The notes under the pieces were generated by a model. The model searched no databases. It was not told the origin of the DNA and saw only the letters and a list, made by a program, of their open reading frames with translations. From assembly GCA_964517465.1 (NCBI GenBank), contig CAZFEK010000020.1:1-64000 (forward strand): 64,000 nucleotides of DNA, written 5' to 3'. The translations under genes were made by a program, and so were the position numbers. Below are positions 53,876 to 61,510 of this stretch, piece by piece. The stretch's first letter is position 1, and each line of letters opens with the position of its first letter. Source of the stretch: JACPUX01 sp964517465 (GTDB lineage: Bacteria; Pseudomonadota; Gammaproteobacteria; Burkholderiales; Casimicrobiaceae).

Positions 53876-55777
53876 ATGAGCGCGGTACCGAAAAACTTTG
53901 CCCAAGCGGCCGATGCCGCTGCTCAGCTCTTCGCTGCGGGGCGGCTCGCCGAAGCGGCGCAAGCCTATCAGCAATTGCTGCTGCAAAACCCCACCCTGGC
54001 GGAGCTGCATTTCAACTACGCCTGTGTGCTGCGTGCGAAGAACGACGTTCCAGGGGCATTGGCTGCTTTCGACCGGGCCGCCAAGCTCAAGCCCGGCTGG
54101 GTTGCGCCTTGGATCCAGCAAGGCATTTTATTATTCGTGCTGGGGCAGCTCGAAGGCGCGCAAGTCGTCTTCGAGCGCGCGGTGGCCCAAGAACCGAAGA
54201 ACCTCGCGGGTCGCTTCAACCTCGCCCGCACGCTCATCGCCAACCGCCGCTGGCGCCTGGCCATACCGCATCTGCAAGAAGCGAGGCAGCTCGCGCCGGA
54301 CAACGAAGAAATCTGGATGACGCTGCGCGATACTTTGCGTCTCACCGGGCAGCACGAGGAAGCGCTGAGCGATTTCCTCGCCTTTGAAAAAACTGGCCGG
54401 CCTTCGGTGTGGACCACCATCGCCAACCTCGCCTCCTGCCGCAGCTTGGGCGATGCGGCGCGGGAAGTGAAGGCCGTGGCCGATGTTTTGTCCTGGCCTT
54501 TTCAGCCCCAGGATGGCGCTATCGTCGCCGAAGCGCTGATGCTCCTGCACTATTTCGACGTGAGCCGCGAAGCGTTGTTCGGGCTCTATCAAACCTACGA
54601 TCGCTTGCAAATCCGACCGCAGATGGCGCTCGCGAGGGCGCAGCGCAAACCGGGAAAACGCTGGCGTATCGGTTATGTGTCGGCCGATTTCCGGCGCCAT
54701 GTGATGGGGCCGCTGATCGCGCAAATCCTTTTGGAGCACGATCGCGACGCATTTGAAATCTACTGCTATTCTTTGGCGCCGGCCGCGAACGAAGACGATC
54801 TCACGTCGATTTTTCGCGATCTTTCAACCCGCTTCCTGCGCCTCGAAGACTTGAGCGACCAAGCGGCCGCCCAGGCGATGGCCGAGGATGACTTGGACGT
54901 GCTGGTCGATCTCATGGCGCACACCAGCTTTGCCCGGCCGGGCATCTATTTGCATCGCCCGGCGCGCTTGATGGTCACTCACCTGGGCTACCACGGCGCC
55001 TTGGGCCTGCGCGAAATCGACTTCAAGATTTCGGATGCGCATGTCGATTTGCCGGAGAACGAGAGCTATCTGATTGAAAAACTCTTGCCCATGTCTGCCT
55101 GCGTGCTGCCCTTTCGGCACATCGACCCGGCCGAAACGGCGCCGGCGACTCGGGCCGCTCTGGGGATCGCCGAAAACGCCGTGGTTTTCGGCACCTTTGT
55201 CAGCCCGCTCAAGATGAGCCCGCGCTGCCTGGGCGTTTGGCGGCGCATCCTCGATGCCCTGCCCGAGGCGCGGCTCGCCTTCTCGCCCTACGCGCAAGGC
55301 GATCGGGCGCCGCTCCTGCGCCAGACCCAAGCGTATGGCATCGCGCCGGAGCGCATCGTGTTCATCCCCCCCGGCGAAGACCAGCGCGCCGCGCGGGCGC
55401 GCTACCGGCTGGTGGATATCGTGCTCGACACCTTTCCCTATTCCGGCGGCGACACCACCACGGCCGCCCTCGACATGCATGTGCCGGTGGTTGCGCTGAC
55501 CGGCTTGCGCCAAGGCGAGCGCATGAGCCTTTCCATCCTCACGCATTTGGGCATTACCGAAACCATTGCCCAAACCGAAGACGACTACGTGGCCATCGCG
55601 CTGCGCCTCGCGCGTGAGCCGGAAAGGCGCGCGCAGCTAGCCCGGAAGATTGCCGAGCAGCTCGCGGCGAGCGGCCTGGCGGATACCAAAGGCTATACTC
55701 GCGCCCTGGAAGAAGCGTATCGCGAAGCCCTGCGCCGCCAAGGACACCGCCTTGCCGACCAATCCCACCCCGATTAG
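53876..55777 (+). CDS. TPR-OGT-like (GT41/SPINDLY) protein
   Basis: About 633 residues from ATG 53876; the frame is open far upstream but lacks sense there. Residues 1-150 hold TPR repeats (AEAAQAYQQLLLQNPTLAEL, ALAAFDRAAKLKPGWVAPWI). The catalytic region has RWRIGYVSADFRRHVMGPLI, DVLVDLMAHTSFARPGIYLH and the nucleotide-sugar end VFIPPGEDQRAARARYRLVD, IVLDTFPYSGGDTTTAALDM, VPVVALTGLRQGERMSLSIL. Bacterial members glycosylate proteins, some flagellin-like. The target is unknown. Confidence 0.88.
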   Translation: MSAVPKNFAQAADAAAQLFAAGRLAEAAQAYQQLLLQNPTLAELHFNYACVLRAKNDVPGALAAFDRAAKLKPGWVAPWIQQGILLFVLGQLEGAQVVFERAVAQEPKNLAGRFNLARTLIANRRWRLAIPHLQEARQLAPDNEEIWMTLRDTLRLTGQHEEALSDFLAFEKTGRPSVWTTIANLASCRSLGDAAREVKAVADVLSWPFQPQDGAIVAEALMLLHYFDVSREALFGLYQTYDRLQIRPQMALARAQRKPGKRWRIGYVSADFRRHVMGPLIAQILLEHDRDAFEIYCYSLAPAANEDDLTSIFRDLSTRFLRLEDLSDQAAAQAMAEDDLDVLVDLMAHTSFARPGIYLHRPARLMVTHLGYHGALGLREIDFKISDAHVDLPENESYLIEKLLPMSACVLPFRHIDPAETAPATRAALGIAENAVVFGTFVSPLKMSPRCLGVWRRILDALPEARLAFSPYAQGDRAPLLRQTQAYGIAPERIVFIPPGEDQRAARARYRLVDIVLDTFPYSGGDTTTAALDMHVPVVALTGLRQGERMSLSILTHLGITETIAQTEDDYVAIALRLAREPERRAQLARKIAEQLAASGLADTKGYTRALEEAYREALRRQGHRLADQSHPD

Positions 55778-55850
55778 CATGCACTCCCATAGCCCGACCC
55801 CCCACTTCGCCTCAATCTAGTCTCCAGTTTCTAGTATCTAGCCTCTAGAC

Positions 55851-57188
55851 ATGCACCTCCACATCCTCGGCATCTGCGGCACTTTCATGGGCGGTATCGC
55901 CGCCATCGCCAAAGCGGCGGGCCACACCGTCACCGGCTGCGACGCCAATGTTTATCCGCCCATGAGCACGCAGCTCGAAGCGCTGGGTATCGGTCTGGTG
56001 GAAGGTTGGGAAGCCGACCAGCTCGAAGGCGTGGCCCGCGGCGCCGACGTTTTCGTGGTGGGCAACGCCGTCACCCGTGGCAAGCCGGTGATGGAAGCCA
56101 TACTGAACCGCGGCCTTGCTTACACATCCGGCCCGCAGTGGCTGTTCGAAAACGTGCTGCAAGGGCGCTGGGTGATCGCGGTAGCGGGCACCCATGGCAA
56201 AACCACCACCACCGCCATGCTGGCGTTTATCCTCGAACGCGCGGGGCTCGCGCCGGGTTTTCTGATCGGCGGCGTGCCGGTGGATTTCGACTTTTCGGCG
56301 CGGCTCACGGCGAGCAACTTCTTTGTGATCGAAGCCGACGAATACGACACCGCCTTTTTCGACAAACGCTCCAAGTTCGTGCACTACCGGCCGCGCACCG
56401 CCATTCTCAACAACCTCGAGTTCGATCACGCCGACATATTCACCGATCTCACCGCCATCGAAACGCAATTCCATCACCTGGTGCGCACCGTGCCCGGCGA
56501 TGGCTTGCTGGTGGTCAACGGCAGCGAAGCGAGTTTGCAGCGCGTGCTCGAGCGCGGCTGTTGGTCGAGGGTCGAGCGCTTTGCCGCGGCCGCCGCCTGG
56601 GACATCGACAGCTCCGGCGATATCCACCACCACGGGCAAGCGGCGGGACACTTGCAGCTCGATTTGCCCGGCCGCCACAATCAACTGAACGCCCTGGCCG
56701 CCTTGCTGGCGGCGCGGCACGTCGGAGTGCCCATCGCGCAAGGGCTCGAAGCGCTGGCGTGTTTTGGCGGCGTGAAGCGGCGATTGGAAAAGCGCGGTGA
56801 AGTGCGCGGCATCACGGTGTACGACGACTTCGCGCATCACCCCACCGCCATCGCTGCGACGCTGGCCGCACTGCGCGACCGCATCGGAACCGCGCGCCTC
56901 ATCGCCGTGCTGGAGCCGCGTTCCAACACCATGAAGCTGGGCGTCATGAAGGCGCAGATGCCGGAAAGTCTCAACGCCGCTGACCGCGTGTTCTGCTATG
57001 CCGGCGGTCTCGGCTGGGACGCGGCGGCTGCGTTGGCACCCTTGGGCGATAAAGCCGAAACCTGGCAAGACCTCGACGGCTTGGTGCAAGGTCTGGCGCA
57101 GATTGCGCAAGCCGGCGACCACGTGCTCATCATGAGCAACGGCGGTTTCGGCGGCATTCACGACAAACTCTTGCGCGCTCTGGCGTGA
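55851..57188 (+). CDS. mpl: UDP-N-acetylmuramate:L-Ala-gamma-D-Glu-meso-DAP ligase (Mpl)
   Basis: A 445-residue Mur-ligase-family enzyme that recycles cell-wall tripeptide. It has HILGICGTFMGGIAAIAKAA, GLVEGWEADQL, AVAGTHGKTTTTAMLAFILE (P-loop) and FFVIEADEYDTAFFDKRSKF, plus NNLEFDHADIFTDLTAIETQ and RLIAVLEPRSNTMKLGVMKA. A typical length. Four CTAG tetranucleotides lie in the 40 bp before its ATG. Confidence 0.95.
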   Translation: MHLHILGICGTFMGGIAAIAKAAGHTVTGCDANVYPPMSTQLEALGIGLVEGWEADQLEGVARGADVFVVGNAVTRGKPVMEAILNRGLAYTSGPQWLFENVLQGRWVIAVAGTHGKTTTTAMLAFILERAGLAPGFLIGGVPVDFDFSARLTASNFFVIEADEYDTAFFDKRSKFVHYRPRTAILNNLEFDHADIFTDLTAIETQFHHLVRTVPGDGLLVVNGSEASLQRVLERGCWSRVERFAAAAAWDIDSSGDIHHHGQAAGHLQLDLPGRHNQLNALAALLAARHVGVPIAQGLEALACFGGVKRRLEKRGEVRGITVYDDFAHHPTAIAATLAALRDRIGTARLIAVLEPRSNTMKLGVMKAQMPESLNAADRVFCYAGGLGWDAAAALAPLGDKAETWQDLDGLVQGLAQIAQAGDHVLIMSNGGFGGIHDKLLRALA

Positions 57189-57220
57189 GTTCCTCGAGAT
57201 CCATGACCTCCGGACTCAAT

Positions 57221-57340
57221 CCCTTCGCGGCCAAGGCGGCTCCCATCCACGCAGGCCAAGGTTTTGTAGGAGCGGGCTCGCCCGCGAAAAGGCGCTTCAG
57301 AATCGCACCCAAGCTCTTCGCGGCCAAGGCCCGCCCTAGC
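57221..57340. repeat. REP-like elements
   Basis: TGTAGGAGCGGGCTCGCCCG at 57265 (continuing CGAA to 57288) is the typical REP head with an inverted stem. Related arms CTTCGCGGCCAAGGCGGCTC at 57223 and TTCGCGGCCAAGGCCCGCC at 57317 flank it. The arrangement resembles REP pairs known best in Pseudomonas and relatives. It sits between mpl and the esterase gene. Confidence 0.75.
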
Positions 57341-57414
57341 TTGTATCCGGGCCGACCATTGCAAGTCGTGATGCCCCGTTGTGGTGGGTCGACCTCCGCA
57401 GGGAGGATGGCCCA

Positions 57415-57987
57415 GTGCTGCGCCTGATCTACCTCCACGGCTTCAACAGTTCGCCGCAGACCATCAAGGGTCGGCTAATGGCCGACTCGATCTCGCCGCT
57501 GGCCGGCCAGATCGCTTTCGACCTGCCTGCGCTGCCGCATCGTCCGGCCGAGGCCATCGCCCAAATCGAAGCGCTGCTCGCGCAACATGCCGCCGACGAC
57601 ATCACCCTCATCGGCAGCTCCCTGGGCGGCTATTACGCCACATATCTGGCCGAGAAACACGGCCTCAAAGCGGTGCTCATCAACCCCGCCGTGCTGCCGG
57701 ACCGCGACCTCACCCAATATCTCGGGCCGCAGCGTAATCTCTACACTGGCGAAGCCTACGAGCTCACGCCGACGCACCTCGCCGAAATGCGCGCCTTGTC
57801 AGTGGCGCGCATCACCCGGCCGGAACGCTATTACCTCTTGGTGCAAACCGGCGACGAAGTGCTCGACTATCGCGAAGCCGTGCGCTACTACGCCGGCGCA
57901 AGGCAGCGGGTGATCGAAGGCGGCGATCACGGCTTTCAGCATTTCGAGCGGGAGCTACCGGAGATTTTGCGTTTCGCGGGTAGTTAA
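57415..57987 (+). CDS. YqiA/YcfP-like esterase
   Basis: A 190-residue alpha/beta hydrolase from GTG 57415 (GGAGG 8 bp upstream); the frame opens earlier at a TTG without a site. It has LRLIYLHGFNSSPQTIKG, ITLIGSSLGGYYATYLAEKH (nucleophile elbow GSSLGG), LLVQTGDEVLDYREAVRYYA (acid) and EGGDHGFQHFERELPEIL (His). It hydrolyses small esters; the physiological substrate is unknown. Confidence 0.88.
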   Translation: MLRLIYLHGFNSSPQTIKGRLMADSISPLAGQIAFDLPALPHRPAEAIAQIEALLAQHAADDITLIGSSLGGYYATYLAEKHGLKAVLINPAVLPDRDLTQYLGPQRNLYTGEAYELTPTHLAEMRALSVARITRPERYYLLVQTGDEVLDYREAVRYYAGARQRVIEGGDHGFQHFERELPEILRFAGS

Positions 57988-58110
57988 ACTCGCTTGGCGC
58001 AAAGAAGACGCTTCGAGATGCGAATGCATCAAGCGGGTTCAGCGGCGAATGCTATTCCAGGATTGGCCCCCAGCAGTCAAACCAAATGCGCGCGTCGCGG
58101 GCGGCACCTG

Positions 58111-58794
58111 CTACATGGCGCGCAACGCAGTGCCCACGGGCGGGATGCCGGCAAGACGTATTAGCAAGGCATCGATGCTGTCGACGCAGAATTTTGCCCG
58201 TATGGATCGGATTTGCGTGCGCACGGTGTTCACGCTGACGCCCAGGGAGCGCGATATGGCGCTAGGACGCTCACCCGTCAGGAGGTAATTCAGGACACGC
58301 CGCTCGCCGTAGGTCAGGCCATGCACACCCGCCAACAACTCGAGCCCCAGAGGGCTGCAAAAGGTACGGCGGCCGAAGAGCAAAATGACGCTCCCCGCGG
58401 CTGCGCTGCGCGCGGGGGATACCGTGATCACCAGGCGGTCAGCTCCTCCCGTGAGAGCGACCATGCGCCGCAGACCGGCCCGCGCGGCGTCTTGGAGGGC
58501 GGTGTCGAAACTTTGCCGGCAAGTTGTCATGCTGGGGCGAATTTGCCCGCGCTCCATACCCAAGACGCGGCCCTCAGCCAACTCGACTCGGGCTGAGCGA
58601 TTGGCCGCGAGCAAATGGGCTTTGGCATCACAAACGCACACGCCGAAATCGAGTTCATCGACCATCGCTCCCAGAAAGGCTTCGGCATTTCCAAGCTCCT
58701 CGTCACTCTCCCCATGGTCGACAGTCAGATCGATCTCTCCCGCGGTGGCCCTGGGCAGCCGCGAAAATGCGAAAGCGCTTGTGGTGGAATCCAT
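58111..58794 (-). CDS. PAS-like / LuxR-type transcriptional regulator
   Basis: A 227-residue protein. Residues ~40-160 form a PAS-like sensor (LGAMVDELDFGVCVCDAKAH, then LVITVSPARSAAAGSVILLF). The C-terminal LuxR helix-turn-helix reads LTYGERRVLNYLLTGERPSA, ISRSLGVSVNTVRTQIRSIR. It is divergent from the response regulator gene and may sense a signal shared with that system. A ribosome site is not obvious. Confidence 0.82.
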   Translation of the reverse strand: MDSTTSAFAFSRLPRATAGEIDLTVDHGESDEELGNAEAFLGAMVDELDFGVCVCDAKAHLLAANRSARVELAEGRVLGMERGQIRPSMTTCRQSFDTALQDAARAGLRRMVALTGGADRLVITVSPARSAAAGSVILLFGRRTFCSPLGLELLAGVHGLTYGERRVLNYLLTGERPSAISRSLGVSVNTVRTQIRSIRAKFCVDSIDALLIRLAGIPPVGTALRAM

Positions 58795-59010
58795 GGCACC
58801 CCCTCCCGGTGATTACGTTCAAAACTTCACGACCAGAACATCCGACACGCCCCGCATTGTTCCTAATCAGCGTATTCCGTGCCATTAGACGGAAGGGGTA
58901 GTGTGGCTAGGCGGGAGAACTAAGACCAAGGTTTAGTCCCAGGCACCTGACAATAGCCCGAGGTGCTGGTAACCTTCCGACGCACCTATGTTCTAAGGCC
59001 CAGGGAGAAA

Positions 59011-59694
59011 ATGAAGGTCCTGATCGTTGACGATCACGAGCTGATCTGGAGCGGCATGCGCGGCGTCCTCGAACAGCTCGTGGCGCAACAACGCCCGGGA
59101 GAAGAAGTCGTGTGCAGTGCCGCAAAGGACGTGGCCGGGGCGCTGTCTCTCTGCGCGGAAGTCTTCGATCTCATTTTGCTCGATTATCACCTTCCCGGAG
59201 TGACGGGCGCGGAGGCCTTGCGCGTGCTGCGTGCCGCCTTCGATGCGGCGCTGTTCGTGGTCATTTCGGGCGACCCCAATCCGCGCTACATTCGGCAAGC
59301 GATCGAGGATGGCGCCGCGGGCTACATACCGAAGACCATGCCCGAGCGCGAGATGCTGGCAGCCTTGTCATTGGTGCTCGCCCGCGGCATCTATCTCCCG
59401 CCGATCGCTTTGCTCGACGCCGAACCGGAGGTCTCGGACCTGGAGCCACGCGTGCCGACGAGCGCCCTGGCGGGATTCATGAGCGCCGAGTTGTCTCCGC
59501 GCCAACGCGAGGTCTTTGCCCAGGCCCTGCGCGGCAAGCCCAACAAGATCATCGCTCGGGAACTGGGAATCGCCGAAAGCACGGTTAAAGTGCATTTGGC
59601 CATGGTGTACCGCGCCTTGGGCGTGAGGAATCGAACGGAGGCGATTTATCGCGTGCTGGCGGCCAATGCCTCGGAATCGATCGAGCGGCTATGA
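59011..59694 (+). CDS. NarL/FixJ-type response regulator
   Basis: A 227-residue protein from ATG 59011 with AGGGAGAAA directly upstream. The receiver domain (MKVLIVDDHELIWSGMRGVL, FDLILLDYHLPGVTGAEALR with the phospho-Asp, GAAGYIPKTMPEREML with the conserved Lys) is followed by a LuxR HTH (LSPRQREVFAQALRGKPNKI, IARELGIAESTVKVHLAMVY). The stop overlaps the kinase start (ATGA). Confidence 0.93.
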   Translation: MKVLIVDDHELIWSGMRGVLEQLVAQQRPGEEVVCSAAKDVAGALSLCAEVFDLILLDYHLPGVTGAEALRVLRAAFDAALFVVISGDPNPRYIRQAIEDGAAGYIPKTMPEREMLAALSLVLARGIYLPPIALLDAEPEVSDLEPRVPTSALAGFMSAELSPRQREVFAQALRGKPNKIIARELGIAESTVKVHLAMVYRALGVRNRTEAIYRVLAANASESIERL

Positions 59695-61478
59695 GCCCGC
59701 AAGTCCTGCCGCCCAATTTCTCAAGGGCGCAAGAAGAAGCAAATTACGCCGACGGCCTCAAGCAGCGCGGGCTCGACACGCTTTCGGCGCACGCCTCGGC
59801 GCTGCGGTGGCAAATCGCCTTTATTGCCGGCGTGGTCTGTGTATTGGTGTGGCCCTTCGTTCCGTCGCTCGTGGTGCTTTCGTGGTTCGCGGCGCTCGTT
59901 TCAGTGCGGGAGATACGCGCGCGTTATCTCGTGAAACTGGCGGCGAATCGAGCCCTTCCCATCGGCCAGCGGCTGCGGCAGGTGGTTGTTTGGAACAGCG
60001 CGCTGGGGACAACCCACGGCGCGGCCGCGCTTTTTATGTATTGGTTGAGTCCCCAATACGATGCGCTGCTGACCATGATTTTGGTGTCCTGGGCGGCCGG
60101 AGCGGTTTCCACCGGCGGACCGCTGGTCCGCGCTTATGTTAGCTATGCCTCATGGGTGTTTCTGCCCACCGCGCTGATGTGGCTCATCGAGGGCAACCTC
60201 GTCGGGTATGGCGTCGCAGTGATGATCGTGATGTTCTTTGGCGTTCAGTATCGGTATGCGACGCAAAACGCCGCGCTGTTCGAGGAGTCTTATCGCATCC
60301 GCAGAGAAAACGAGGAACTCGTCCAGCGCCTGGCCCAGGAACAAGCCGCGCTGGCTCGAGCGCGCGACGCTGCGGAGAGCGCCAACCAGGCAAAAACGCG
60401 GTTTCTTGCCGCGGCCAGCCACGACTTGCGCCAGCCTTTGCACGCCCTGACTCTGCATAGCGGCCTGCTGGCCCGCGACCCCCACGCCGAAAACGCCGGC
60501 CGCATCGCGCAGGAGATCTCGACTTCAATCGACTCCCTGGCCGATTTGCTCGACTCCTTGCTCGATATTTCCAAACTCGACGCGGGCGTGGTGAGCGCCG
60601 ACCACCGTCCGATCCTGCTACACCGGCTGATCGCCAATCTCGTTTCGGCACACCAGACGCAGGCGGAGAACAAGGGCTTGAAGCTCAGTGCCCGGTGCCC
60701 CGACGACGCGGTGGTGGAGACCGACCCGCTGTTGCTCGAGCGTGTGTTGCGAAATTTGCTCGACAATGCGATCAAGTATACCGACCAAGGCAGCGTGAGC
60801 ATTGACGTGGCGGAGAGCGGCGCGGAATTGCTCGTTTCGGTAAGCGACACCGGGCGTGGTATTCCCGAGGACGCCAAGAAAAAGGTTTTCGAGGAGTTTT
60901 ACCAGGCCGAGAACCAAGGTCGCGACAAACGCAAAGGTCTGGGTTTGGGCCTGGCGATCGTGCGGCGCGTCGCCGAGGTGCTTGGCATAGAAGTCGAATT
61001 GCATTCGGAATTGGGGCGGGGAACCACGCTTACTCTGCGCATGCCGCGCGGGTCGCAGCCGGCCGAGGAGCGGCGTGCCGAACCCCGTGAAGGCGACGCG
61101 CTGCGCGGCGTCAAGGTGCTTTTCGTCGACGACGAACAGCCCGTCCGCTTGGCCATGCGGCATGTTCTGGAACGCTTCGGCTGCCAGGCCGACGAAGCCG
61201 CCAGCACCAATGAAGCGCTCGAGCTGGCGACTCGCAACCCGCCGCATATCGTCTTGGCCGACTATCAGCTCGGGGAGGGCGACTGCGGGTTGCAACTGAT
61301 CACCAAACTGCGCGATCGATTCCCCGGATTGCCGGCGTTGCTCATCAGCGGCGACACCGATCCGCGGCGTCTTGCCGAAGCCGAGAAAGCTGGTTTGTAC
61401 CTGATGCACAAACCCGTTTCCCTAGAGCGCCTTCAAGTTGCGATGGAGGCCGTTCTGGAAGCGGAAGCCAGGAGGTAG
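59691..61478 (+). CDS. Hybrid sensor histidine kinase / receiver
   Basis: A 595-residue protein: about six TM segments (residues ~25-190), a coiled coil (LVQRLAQEQAALARARDAAE), HisKA (FLAAASHDLRQPLHALTLHS), HATPase with LLDNAIKYTDQGSVSIDVAE, SDTGRGIPEDAKKKVFEEFY and GLGLGLAIVRRVAEVLG, and a C-terminal receiver (VKVLFVDDEQPVRLAMRHVL, then HIVLADYQLGEGDCGLQLIT). It senses through the membrane region with no periplasmic domain. The partner regulator is the gene immediately upstream. Confidence 0.93.
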   Translation: MSPQVLPPNFSRAQEEANYADGLKQRGLDTLSAHASALRWQIAFIAGVVCVLVWPFVPSLVVLSWFAALVSVREIRARYLVKLAANRALPIGQRLRQVVVWNSALGTTHGAAALFMYWLSPQYDALLTMILVSWAAGAVSTGGPLVRAYVSYASWVFLPTALMWLIEGNLVGYGVAVMIVMFFGVQYRYATQNAALFEESYRIRRENEELVQRLAQEQAALARARDAAESANQAKTRFLAAASHDLRQPLHALTLHSGLLARDPHAENAGRIAQEISTSIDSLADLLDSLLDISKLDAGVVSADHRPILLHRLIANLVSAHQTQAENKGLKLSARCPDDAVVETDPLLLERVLRNLLDNAIKYTDQGSVSIDVAESGAELLVSVSDTGRGIPEDAKKKVFEEFYQAENQGRDKRKGLGLGLAIVRRVAEVLGIEVELHSELGRGTTLTLRMPRGSQPAEERRAEPREGDALRGVKVLFVDDEQPVRLAMRHVLERFGCQADEAASTNEALELATRNPPHIVLADYQLGEGDCGLQLITKLRDRFPGLPALLISGDTDPRRLAEAEKAGLYLMHKPVSLERLQVAMEAVLEAEARR

Positions 61479-61510
61479 TGAAAGCGCAGTCTCGAGGAGG
61501 AGGCCCCAAC

